A stretch of DNA of 10,364 bases from CAZQSL01 sp964595945 (GTDB taxonomy: Bacteria; UBP15; UBA6099; JAJRTR01), in contig CAZQSL010000125.1 of NCBI GenBank assembly GCA_964595945.1, positions 1 to 10,364 of the forward strand. Reading direction: 5' to 3'. The translations under genes and the position numbers were made by a program. This document shows positions 1 through 6,404 of the stretch, in pieces; position 1 is the stretch's first letter; each line of letters opens with the position of its first letter. The notes below the pieces were generated by a model, which did not search any database, was not told the DNA's origin, and saw nothing but the letters and a program-made list of their open reading frames with translations.

Positions 1-1272
1 GCCATCAGTCTTTCAGCCGGATGGAACATGATTTCGGCGCCATACAACAGGGCATTCCCCTGGAGCGGCGTGAAAATCTCTCACAACGGCATCGTCTACT
101 CACTTGCCGGCGCGATCTCGGCCGGACTGCTTTCCAGCAACATACAGACCTACGACAGCGACGCCTCAAGCTGGTCATTGGTGAATGACAGCGCCATCAT
201 GCAACCGATGACAGGTTACGCTGTCCGGGCATATCAGGACATCAGCCTGATATTCGATCCCGGAGCAGGCACCGCATCCGGCCTCGCACGCATAATCCGC
301 AACACATCCGCCTACAATGTGCGCATCTCGGCATATTCACCCAATTCCGCTGATATTGACAACTTCTTCGGCGCTTCATCGTCTGCGTCCAACGAATTCG
401 ACATTATGGACTCCGAAGAACCACCCGCCTCAGCCGACACCAACCGCACTTCGCTCTATTTCCCCCGCGATTCATGGACGCGCAACCCCGCCAGATACAC
501 TGCGGATACACAACTCGCCGATCCTTCCGGCGCGCCACAGTCATATTCGCTAATGGTCGAGACAACCGATCACTCAAGCGAAATCATACTCCAATGGGAC
601 ACATCCGCACTTCCGGCCGCATATACGTTTACTCTCACCGATGACTCGACCGGCAAATCACTCGATATGTCCACCACTGGCTCCTATGCCTTCATATCAT
701 CTGCCGGCGACGATCCACATCCATTCACGATCACGGTCACAAAGTCGGGAGTCTCCCCACAGAGTACCGTCACTACGGCGCTCACTGCCGGATGGCACCT
801 CATCAGCATCCCGATCGAACCCGAAGTCACCAGCGCGATCCGCCAACTCGGCAACGCCATCCCCGGCCTCAGCGTCTACCAGTACTACGACGGCCAATTC
901 TACCAGCCCTCAGACACTGACTTGCAGGCCGGTGTATCCTACTGGCTGTATATCCCCGACGATATGACACTCAGCATCGCTGGTACACTGCTTTCGACAT
1001 CCACCCCCGTCGACATCCCGCTGACAACAGGATGGAATCTCATTGGCAACCCGTATAATGCTACAATCGCATGGGACGACAACATCTCGATCATTCACTC
1101 AGGGACCGTCTACACACTGTCACAAGCCATAGCCGCCGGCATCATCACTTCAGACATCCTCCTCCATGACGGAGATAATTACACAAAACTCTCTGCCCCC
1201 GCAAAGCTCGAGCCATGGAAAGGCTACATGATCAAACTGCTCAAACCAGCCACATTGCGCACAAAACCATAA
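1..1272 (+). CDS. C-terminal part of a secreted/surface repeat protein with GWNLI-type beta modules (5' partial)
   Basis: The reading frame is open from base 1, so the true start lies upstream; 423 codons are present before the TAA at 1270-1272. Three copies of a G-W-[NH]-[LM]-I-[SG] motif are visible (about 19-36, 790-807 and 1030-1047). The first and last sit in modules that align along most of their length. The middle (about codons 85-255) is a separate beta-rich segment with an acidic D-S-E-E-P-P stretch, a Leu/Trp-containing strand pattern and a Thr/Ser-rich end, like C-terminal domains of extracellular proteins in FCB-group and candidate-phylum bacteria. No membrane segment or catalytic motif is seen. 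Composition (Ser, Thr, Asp, Tyr-rich, no Cys) suits an exported protein. Function is unknown; adhesion or a surface structural role is a guess. It ends in K-P without an obvious sorting domain. A strong hairpin follows 23 bp after the stop. Confidence 0.8.
   Translation, partial: AISLSAGWNMISAPYNRAFPWSGVKISHNGIVYSLAGAISAGLLSSNIQTYDSDASSWSLVNDSAIMQPMTGYAVRAYQDISLIFDPGAGTASGLARIIRNTSAYNVRISAYSPNSADIDNFFGASSSASNEFDIMDSEEPPASADTNRTSLYFPRDSWTRNPARYTADTQLADPSGAPQSYSLMVETTDHSSEIILQWDTSALPAAYTFTLTDDSTGKSLDMSTTGSYAFISSAGDDPHPFTITVTKSGVSPQSTVTTALTAGWHLISIPIEPEVTSAIRQLGNAIPGLSVYQYYDGQFYQPSDTDLQAGVSYWLYIPDDMTLSIAGTLLSTSTPVDIPLTTGWNLIGNPYNATIAWDDNISIIHSGTVYTLSQAIAAGIITSDILLHDGDNYTKLSAPAKLEPWKGYMIKLLKPATLRTKP
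10..255 (+). repeat. GWNLI-type protein module, copy 1 (second half of a unit begun upstream)
   Basis: The translation runs L-S-A-G-W-N-M-I-S-A-P-Y, then a Trp, then S-H-N-G-I-V-Y-S-L, A-I-S-A-G, and a closing M-T-G-Y-A-V. The module at 1021-1269 matches it in the same order and spacing. The conservation is visible at protein level; I did not see long identical DNA stretches, so this is an old duplication rather than a recent one. Confidence 0.7.
1021..1269 (+). repeat. GWNLI-type protein module, final copy
   Basis: The translation reads L-T-T-G-W-N-L-I-G-N-P-Y, then Trp, then S-G-T-V-Y-T-L, A-I-A-A-G and W-K-G-Y-M-I. It parallels the module at 10-255. A related half-module starts at 781 (L-T-A-G-W-H-L-I-S-I-P) and leads into this one through Y-W-L-Y-I-P, so the repeat unit is probably a pair of half-modules. 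Confidence 0.7.
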
Positions 1273-1295
1273 ATCGGCATTCGATAACCATTCAC

Positions 1296-1350
1296 GGAGT
1301 AGAGCGGAGGACATTTCACCCGGAAATGCTCCTCCGCATTTCTCCACTCC
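1296..1350 (+). terminator. Strong stem-loop after the repeat-protein gene; terminator-like without a U-tract
   Basis: GCGGAGGA (1304-1311) plus CATTTC (1312-1317) pairs with GAAATG (1323-1328) plus TCCTCCGC (1330-1337). This gives a 14-bp stem with one bulged C at 1329 and a 5-nt loop. An outer GGAGT (1296-1300) can pair with ACTCC (1346-1350). It lies just past the stop codon at 1272. The absence of a T-run afterwards argues against a textbook Rho-independent terminator; it may instead stabilise the 3' end or act with Rho. Confidence 0.5.
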
Positions 1351-1639
1351 TTGCAGACAGAAACACCAGATACAGGCCTGCAATACCATTACGCCACAGC
1401 GCATGCAGTCCTTCCCCGGCAGGCTCATTCGCCCCACGGACGATACTGGGACCAGAAATGCATGGTGGCCGCTCCTGTTTCACATTGCGCGGATTCCGTT
1501 TCCCATATCACATCAGCTATTGCCATACCATAAATACATTTAGCTTGCCCTTGATTTTTCCGGGGAATCCTGTAGAAAGTAAGTAGTGCAAAATACGCCG
1601 GACGGACGGGCAGGCGCGCAGGGCAAAGAGAGTCAATAA
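1351..1639. other. Intergenic region with no recognisable gene, upstream of cheB
   Basis: Short open frames here have no family resemblance or convincing ribosome-binding site. The sequence turns AT-rich around 1525-1560 and then G-rich just before cheB. A promoter for cheB should lie here, but I found no -35/-10 pair, sigma-28 or sigma-54 site good enough to call. The cheB ribosome-binding site is probably GAGAG at 1628-1632, 7 nt before the ATG. Confidence 0.5.
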
Positions 1640-2800
1640 ATGAGTGATATCGAAAACAAGAAAATCCGTGTCATGGTTGTCGAAGACTCGGCATATATGA
1701 GATATGTCATATCCGAATTGCTTGATTCGGACCCTGAAATCGAAGTTGTCGAAAAAGCCATAAACGGCGAAGACGCGCTTGAACGCATGAGAGGCAATTT
1801 GCCCGACGTCATCACGCTCGATCTTCAGATGCCGAAACTTGACGGATTGCAGTTCCTCTCCGAGATGAAAAAGTCATTTATCGTTCCCACGATAATGATC
1901 AGCGGCATGACACGCGAAGGCGCGGAGGAAACACTTCGGGCACTCGAACTCGGGGCATTCGATTTCGTAGCGAAACCCGACGGCACAGACTCCCTGACAC
2001 TCGATACGATCAGCGCGCAAATTGTCGAAAAGGTGAAACTCGCCGCGCGCATCAAACCCGCCATTCTTGGCTCAAGCAACATTCCCCCGAAAGAGGACAG
2101 TCGGAAACCAGTCGAGAAAACCGCATCATCCGCCGGCACATGCGAAACAATGCCTCCAGCCGCTCCCAGACTCGAACCCCGCGAATCCATCGCGACACGG
2201 CGCAAGCAGAAAAAAATGCTTCCCGCCGTCGATATACCACTCAAAAAGGTTGTCGTGATTGCCTCATCGACCGGTGGACCGCGAGCGCTCACCGAAATTA
2301 TCCCGCTATTGCCCGCCGACTTGCCGGCATGCGTTGTCGTCGTCCAGCACATGCCGCCCCGATTTACCACGTCACTTGCCGAACGCCTCGACAAGATTTC
2401 TGAAATACGCGTAACCGAAGCCAGTCAGGGAGATAAAATCCAGGCGGGATCGGTCTATATAGCTCCTGGTGATTTTCACCTCAAATTTGTCAACGATTGC
2501 GTATCACTCTCCCAGGACCCGCAGGTCCACGGGGTGCGTCCATCAGCCGACGTCACTATCACATCTGCGGCGAAAGCCTATGGTGAAAGATCAGTCGCGG
2601 TCGTTCTGACAGGCATGGGCAGCGATGGGCGCAACGGCGTGCTTGCGGTCAAAAATAACAGTGGATACGCCATTGCCGAAGACGAATCCACTTGCGTTGT
2701 CTATGGTATGCCGAGAGCAGCCGCTGATACCGGCCAGCTCGATGGTGTCTTTCGCCTCAATGACATAGCGGACGAAATCATTCGTCTCGTTGGATACTGA
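1640..2800 (+). CDS. cheB: Chemotaxis response regulator protein-glutamate methylesterase CheB
   Basis: CheB removes methyl groups from glutamates of methyl-accepting chemotaxis receptors in the cytoplasm and so resets receptor sensitivity; phosphorylation by CheA activates it. The 386-residue product has an N-terminal receiver domain (about 9-125) with acidic pair E15-D16, phospho-acceptor D61 in D-L-Q-M-P-K-L-D-G, S88 and K112. The C-terminal methylesterase domain (about 205-386) has the expected catalytic triad: S210 in A-S-S-T-G-G, H237 in V-Q-H-M-P and D329 in L-T-G-M-G-S-D-G. Both activities should therefore be intact. The linker (about 126-204) is long and Pro/Lys/Ser-rich, making the protein longer than E. 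coli CheB (349 residues). No cheR, cheA or receptor gene is visible nearby, so it is an isolated chemotaxis gene in this window. GAGAG at 1628-1632 supports the start. Confidence 0.97.
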   Translation: MSDIENKKIRVMVVEDSAYMRYVISELLDSDPEIEVVEKAINGEDALERMRGNLPDVITLDLQMPKLDGLQFLSEMKKSFIVPTIMISGMTREGAEETLRALELGAFDFVAKPDGTDSLTLDTISAQIVEKVKLAARIKPAILGSSNIPPKEDSRKPVEKTASSAGTCETMPPAAPRLEPRESIATRRKQKKMLPAVDIPLKKVVVIASSTGGPRALTEIIPLLPADLPACVVVVQHMPPRFTTSLAERLDKISEIRVTEASQGDKIQAGSVYIAPGDFHLKFVNDCVSLSQDPQVHGVRPSADVTITSAAKAYGERSVAVVLTGMGSDGRNGVLAVKNNSGYAIAEDESTCVVYGMPRAAADTGQLDGVFRLNDIADEIIRLVGY

Positions 2801-2933
2801 TTATTTCCGCGGCATTACCATTATGATTCCACTGAGTACGGTCGCGATCGCCAAATCCATGGGACTTGCCACGAGATGGCGCGGCATGCAGTTTGCCTTG
2901 ATTCCCTGTTGACTGTTCAGTAGGTATTCATTG

Positions 2934-2962
2934 TTGTCGCTTTATGTTAGATTATATAAAAT
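2934..2962 (+). promoter_or_regulatory. Candidate sigma-70-type promoter for the FliD-like gene
   Basis: TTGTCG (2934-2939) and TAAAAT (2957-2962) are separated by 17 bp within a local AT-rich stretch (2941-2965). It is about 65 bp upstream of the ATG at 3028. An overlapping alternative pairs TTGTTG (2931-2936) with TATAAA (2955-2960) at 18 bp. The rest of the 2801-3027 gap holds nothing I can name. Confidence 0.45.
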
Positions 2963-3027
2963 AATGGGAAATAGAATACCACGACATGTTACGGACACGC
3001 GCTCGGCAGTGGCTTCGAGAGGCATAC

Positions 3028-4245
3028 ATGGCAGACAACAGTTACGCAACAACAGTGCTTGGCTCAAGGATCACAGCGGCAGAACGGCAAAATGCGACTC
3101 GCCATGCTTCACGCTCCGCTCCTGTTTCGTCGTCGAAATATTCATCGGGCCTGCCTGCTGTTGCTGACCAAAGCTATTCCCGGCGTGACATATCTCCATA
3201 TACTTCCGCTGAACTGCTCGCCACTGGAAATCTCTCCGCTCCTGTCTTCATACTCACGCCTGCTACCGAAAACACCACACCTGCCTCCCTGATAATTGAC
3301 CAGTCTGAAACTTCCACGCCGGTCAAATCATCAAAAATGTCCTCGATCGCCCCCATGATGTTTCCGCGCGACTATTACGTGCTTGAAATCACCAGCGAAA
3401 CAGAGACCCGCAAGTTTCACATTTCCCTCAACCGTGGTGACACCGCGATGTCAGCAATGGAAAAAATCGCCGAATCACTCAACTCAGCCGGCATGAATGT
3501 CAGGGCATCCGTGCAATACAATCCCGCAACAGCTACCGCCCAACTCGCTCTCGAAAGCACAGACTCGATCGACACCACAAAAACTATACTTGCCGACACA
3601 CAGGGCAACCTGCTCGATATACTCGGATTCCGCTCCGGGTCACGTTTGTCTCACAGTTCACCATCACCCGCCTCCACAGTAAATCAGGAGATTCGCGTCA
3701 ACGCGTTTTTCTACTCCATCCAGCCCACTGGCGAAAACCAGAGCGAAAGCGTCCAGTCGCAATCCGCTTCCTCCGGCTCACCCACCTTCGAGCTATATAA
3801 ACGCTGGCATCAAAACGGCAAATCATTATTCGATGCCATCGCAGACGCACTTGATCATTCAGCGGTCACAATTGACATCACATCGCCGGCGCCTGCCGCT
3901 GACCAGCTTGCAACCGAAGCGCTCTCAAGCGTAGTATCCGGCAAAGAAAGCTCGATCGGAACTTTCCTCGATGAATTTTTTACTACACTCAATATCACCA
4001 CGGCTTCCGGCAAAGCCATTGAAATCCGGGACGGCCAGCTTGCCATAGATGCTGAAAAACTCATTGAAACCATCGAATCAAATCCCGAAAGGATACAACA
4101 AGTCTTCACTGGTCCCATCGGGCTCGCCGCAAGAGCCATATTTGCCGCACGGGGCCTCATCGAAACAAATGCTCTGGCAGACTCGTCCCATCTCCCCCTG
4201 AGCTACATGATCACAGGCTCGTACATGGACAAAAACCTCACCTGA
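3028..4245 (+). CDS. Divergent FliD (flagellar hook-associated protein 2/cap)-like protein
   Basis: I chose the ATG at 3028 because GAGAGG (3017-3022) lies 5 nt before it; an in-frame ATG at 2986 would add 14 residues but has no comparable site. The product is 405 residues. Residues 1-105 are Ser/Thr/Ala-rich and look disordered. About 137-200 resembles the hook IN motif of FliD and flagellins: an S-A-M-E-K-I-A-E-S-L-N-S-A-G helix, a V-R-A-S-V strand, then D-T-Q-G-N-L-L-D-I-L-G-F. About 325-365 resembles the FliD pattern of a G-x-L-x-I-D-x-x-K-L segment followed by a N-P-E-R-I-Q-Q-V-F-T-G helix. The usual N-terminal G-L-x-S-G-L-D-T signature and the C-terminal coiled coil are missing, so it may be a reduced cap protein or a FliD-derived accessory. 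No signal peptide or Cys is seen, which fits flagellar-type export. cheB upstream supports a motility setting. Sequence-level family assignment is moderate. Confidence 0.6.
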   Translation: MADNSYATTVLGSRITAAERQNATRHASRSAPVSSSKYSSGLPAVADQSYSRRDISPYTSAELLATGNLSAPVFILTPATENTTPASLIIDQSETSTPVKSSKMSSIAPMMFPRDYYVLEITSETETRKFHISLNRGDTAMSAMEKIAESLNSAGMNVRASVQYNPATATAQLALESTDSIDTTKTILADTQGNLLDILGFRSGSRLSHSSPSPASTVNQEIRVNAFFYSIQPTGENQSESVQSQSASSGSPTFELYKRWHQNGKSLFDAIADALDHSAVTIDITSPAPAADQLATEALSSVVSGKESSIGTFLDEFFTTLNITTASGKAIEIRDGQLAIDAEKLIETIESNPERIQQVFTGPIGLAARAIFAARGLIETNALADSSHLPLSYMITGSYMDKNLT

Positions 4246-4290
4246 TTCTTGCGGTGACTATCCTTTTCCCCAGTGACCAATATCACATCA

Positions 4291-4451
4291 TGTGGATAAA
4301 AAATCCTGTAAAATGGGTTATCAACACAGGTTATCCACATTTCCACACCCGGTTTTTCACAAAAATGCCTCTTTTGTGGAAAACCGTATCCCGGATTTTT
4401 CCAAACGACATCCGTACAGTCATTATATTGCGAAATAGATAAATATTCACA
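4291..4451. other. Cluster of DnaA-box-like 9-mers with an AT-rich stretch; candidate replication origin or DnaA-binding locus
   Basis: Against the DnaA consensus TTATNCACA I read perfect matches at 4291-4299 (minus strand, TTATCCACA) and 4331-4339 (plus strand, TTATCCACA). One-mismatch sites are at 4318-4326 (TTATCAACA), 4353-4361 (TTTTTCACA), 4375-4383 (minus strand, TTTTCCACA) and 4443-4451 (ATATTCACA). A two-mismatch site at 4339-4347 (ATTTCCACA) abuts a perfect box. An AT-rich stretch lies at about 4421-4452. No protein-coding frame is credible between 4246 and 4538. The flanking genes converge on the region, which is not typical of an origin but does not exclude one. No dnaA, dnaN, rpmH, gidA or parAB neighbour is in the window. 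A DnaA-titrating (datA-like) site is the main alternative. Confidence 0.6.
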
Positions 4452-4538
4452 TTCCACCCATAATCCCAATTCAGCGGCGAAATTCGTGGACTAACCCAAA
4501 TCCTATTGCAGAATTCGGGATTAAGAACAATCCATATT

Positions 4539-5921
4539 CTATTTGATCAGTTTCCGCGCATCGTCGCACGTGTCGATGCTTGCGCCGACGCCGTATTTCA
4601 GGATTGTGCCGTCTTTGCCGACTATCCACCATACGGGTACTGCCGAAATGAAATAGTCTTTGAAGGCCTTGTTGTTGCGGTCGATGAGTACCGGGATTTT
4701 GATGTCGTAATGTGAGATGAAACTCGGGATGTTTTCGGGCTGGTCGAAATCGCTTGCGGCGAGGATCGCCGCGACCGAGGGGTCGCCATTTTCTGGGGCA
4801 AATCCGCAAGTGTTGGAAAGTTTGATCTGCCGGTCGGTGTGCGGACAGTGTATAGTGCCGAAGACCAGCAGGGCGCCACGATCTTTGTATAGTTGAGACA
4901 GACTGTAGGTTTTTCCACCGGCATCCTGCAATTCGAATTCCGGGGCTTTATGCCCAACGAGTTTTTCCTGCCGTATAGTGTTGATTTCTTCTTCGGAAAG
5001 AGGGTAGGGGGGGATTTTGCCGACAGATAGGGTCGTCATCATTTCAGTCAGTGTGAGATCGGAATAGTTTTCATTTTGAGCCGTAGAGCTGGCAATGCCG
5101 TGGGCACGCATTATGCCTTTTTGGTCAATGAGATTGTAGTAAGGGGTAGAGTTGAGGCCGAGGCGGCGGGCGGCACGGCCATCCTTGTCATAATAGACCA
5201 TGAGGCTGGGATTCCTGTTCTTGAGTTCGGACTTCAAGGCGGCAATTTCAGTGTCGTCGTGGTAGACGAAAACTGCAACAGGTGTAATGGCCAGAGAATT
5301 GTTCGTGATGTAATCAGCCATTGACGATAATGTGTCAAATTGCTGCCGGTCGGCCGGTGAGAGAAAAGCGAGCAGGATGTTTTTTCCCACGAATGAGGAA
5401 AATGGCTTAACATCACCGGTCTCACTGGAAAATGACAGTGATGGTACGGCGACGCCTACGCCGGCAGGGCCGATGAGCAGTATCGAGCGGAGCTTGTCGA
5501 ATAACGCCGCTTTCTCCGGGTCGGAGGATACGGCTGCGGGTTCGGTCGTCAGAAGTCTGAATATCGAAAGCAGTCCGCCGGAAAGCTCCACGATGTCATC
5601 CGCGCCGTTTCCGGATAGTAAGTTGACAGCTTCGCCGCTCGTTTTGCCGCTCTGGCAATATACGAAGATGGTGCGTGTGAGATCGAGTTCGCCGACGCGC
5701 GAAGAGAGCGTACTGAGCGGAAAGCCCACTGATCCGTCGATGTATGACCAGTTGCGATATTCGTCCGGGCGGACATCGATGATCTGCGCGTGAGGTGTCG
5801 AGGTTATCATTTCGATAAAATCAGTTGCGTCGACCAGTCGGGTGCCGGCTGTTGCGGGGAGCGCAGCACATACGATGACAAGTATCATTGCGGCGGCGAT
5901 TATCATGTATCTGGATTTCAT
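4539..5921 (-). CDS. Exported rhodanese-thioredoxin-thioredoxin fusion protein with incomplete redox motif
   Basis: The product has 460 residues when started at 5921, where GGAGG sits 5 nt upstream. It carries a signal peptide: basic start, hydrophobic core about 6-21, likely cleavage after A-T-A at 25. Residues about 28-135 are a rhodanese domain with D49-V-R and a catalytic-type loop Y-C89-Q-S-G-K-T. About 160-305 is a thioredoxin/peroxiredoxin-like fold (A-F-L-S-P start, N-S-T-P-Y-Y loop, D-Q-K-G turn) that has no Cys at all. About 325-460 is a TlpA/AhpC-type domain beginning H-K-A-P-E-F-E-L. Its active-site loop reads C359-P-H-T, so the second Cys of CxxC is missing, and a cis-Pro loop reads A-V-P-V-W-W. 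Further Cys are C372 and C452, either of which might pair with C359. A periplasmic role in sulfur transfer, thiol redox chemistry or peroxide handling is inferred, not shown. The gene is convergent with the FliD-like gene and divergent from the metal-uptake operon. Confidence 0.85.
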   Translation of the reverse strand: MKSRYMIIAAAMILVIVCAALPATAGTRLVDATDFIEMITSTPHAQIIDVRPDEYRNWSYIDGSVGFPLSTLSSRVGELDLTRTIFVYCQSGKTSGEAVNLLSGNGADDIVELSGGLLSIFRLLTTEPAAVSSDPEKAALFDKLRSILLIGPAGVGVAVPSLSFSSETGDVKPFSSFVGKNILLAFLSPADRQQFDTLSSMADYITNNSLAITPVAVFVYHDDTEIAALKSELKNRNPSLMVYYDKDGRAARRLGLNSTPYYNLIDQKGIMRAHGIASSTAQNENYSDLTLTEMMTTLSVGKIPPYPLSEEEINTIRQEKLVGHKAPEFELQDAGGKTYSLSQLYKDRGALLVFGTIHCPHTDRQIKLSNTCGFAPENGDPSVAAILAASDFDQPENIPSFISHYDIKIPVLIDRNNKAFKDYFISAVPVWWIVGKDGTILKYGVGASIDTCDDARKLIK

Positions 5922-5925
5922 GCGA

Positions 5926-5931
5926 ACCTCC
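5926..5931 (-). promoter_or_regulatory. Ribosome-binding site that fixes the start of the rhodanese fusion
   Basis: On the minus strand GGAGGT lies 5 nt before the ATG at 5921. An in-frame ATG four codons earlier (5931-5933) overlaps this site and has no ribosome-binding site of its own, so 5921 is the better start. Farther upstream on the minus strand, a TATAGT (5946-5951) could be a -10 but lacks a good -35. Confidence 0.75.
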
Positions 5932-6051
5932 ATAAATCATCGAATACTATACAACAATTATTGGACAGATGAAAAGTTAATTTGCCTGTCAAGTGAGGAT
6001 ATGATGTCGGGAAACGAAGCCGCTGCCTGATATCGAAGGAGGCAGACGGGC

Positions 6052-6138
6052 ATGGCGCTTGTGCCTTTACGGGTATATCGCAACCTATTATTGTTGGATT
6101 TTCATACCAAACAGCCAGCAAATAATCAGCAAACATAA
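6052..6138 (+). CDS. Possible 28-residue small protein or leader peptide
   Basis: A near-ideal AAGGAGG (6036-6042) lies 9 nt before the ATG. The frame of 28 codons ends at TAA 6136-6138. The peptide begins M-A-L-V-P-L-R-V-Y-R, has a short Leu run and ends in a polar N/Q-rich tail. It has no recognisable family, no clear membrane segment and no stacked metal-binding residues. It sits about 265 bp upstream of the receptor gene, upstream of that gene's predicted promoter, so it would need its own promoter. It may be only a chance frame; the ribosome-binding site is the sole support. Confidence 0.2.
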   Translation: MALVPLRVYRNLLLLDFHTKQPANNQQT

Positions 6139-6146
6139 TGATATCG

Positions 6147-6166
6147 ATTCATTCGCGTGAATGGAT
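6147..6166. repeat. Short inverted repeat, operator- or hairpin-like
   Basis: ATTCATTC and GAATGGAT flank a GCGT centre and pair over 8 positions with one wobble (T6149 with G6164). It falls just after the short frame ending at 6138. No T-run follows. It could be a regulator site or a weak hairpin; its size makes chance a real possibility. Confidence 0.25.
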
Positions 6167-6338
6167 ACTTTGTGGCATGTCCTTGATGGTAATTTGCTTG
6201 AGTCAACTATGTCATTGAAAGAACAAGCTTGCCTTGTTTCCTCACCGTTTTTCTTAATCCCCCCACATCTTTCTGAAAACCCATGTCCTTATCATTCAAC
6301 TGAGTTTCAGGGGTAATCAGGAAATAATTAGAATCGGC

Positions 6339-6368
6339 GTGACACGTTTGTAAAATTTGTGTTACAAT
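6339..6368 (+). promoter_or_regulatory. Promoter with overlapping inverted repeat (candidate operator) for the metal-uptake operon
   Basis: GTGACA (6339-6344, five of six to the -35 consensus) and TACAAT (6363-6368, five of six to the -10 consensus) are 18 bp apart and about 37 bp before the receptor start. GTGACAC (6339-6345) and GTGTTAC (6359-6365) form an inverted repeat with one mismatch across a 13-bp centre. The arms lie on the -35 and on the start of the -10, so a bound dimer or tetramer would block RNA polymerase. The wide-spaced 7-bp arms are reminiscent of NikR-type operators, but the half-site order does not match the form I remember, so the regulator is not named. Confidence 0.5.
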
Positions 6369-6404
6369 TGCTTCTGAAGGCTATAACGCAACATGGGGGG
6401 CATT

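Larger units (their letters stand above)
5932..6338. other. Long divergent intergenic region, mostly unassigned
   Basis: This separates the rhodanese fusion from the metal-uptake operon and should hold the promoters of both. A perfect TTGACA is present on the minus strand (5987-5992) but has no -10 at a normal distance. A short frame (6052-6138) and a small inverted repeat (6147-6166) are listed separately. Between 6167 and 6338 I see a pyrimidine-rich stretch (about 6235-6275) and nothing I can name. No cobalamin or other known riboswitch core is recognisable. Confidence 0.5.

Noticed and set aside
1525..1560. A sigma-28-like pattern (TAAA followed about 15 bp later by a GAT core) upstream of cheB
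   Set aside because: The second half matches the sigma-28 consensus at only a few positions, so it is no better than chance.
1215..1586. A 123-codon frame overlapping the end of the repeat protein and the following gap
   Set aside because: It overlaps a strongly supported gene in another frame, runs through the hairpin and has an unnatural composition with many His, Ser and Pro.
1825..2394. A long antisense frame inside cheB
   Set aside because: It is a shadow of a GC-biased real gene; CheB motifs are intact in the opposite strand and the antisense product has no family resemblance.
2823..2912. A 29-codon open frame between cheB and the FliD-like gene
   Set aside because: It has no ribosome-binding site and no recognisable similarity; it is likely chance.
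4539..5921. Lipoprotein signal for the rhodanese fusion (C18 in the hydrophobic segment)
   Set aside because: The residues before C18 (V-I-V) do not fit a lipobox, and a better signal peptidase I site, A-T-A before G26, follows.
5922..6404. A cobalamin riboswitch upstream of the TonB receptor
   Set aside because: TonB receptors often have one, but I see no B12-box-like core or the expected long paired elements, and the ABC components are of the metal (A-I) rather than BtuFCD type.
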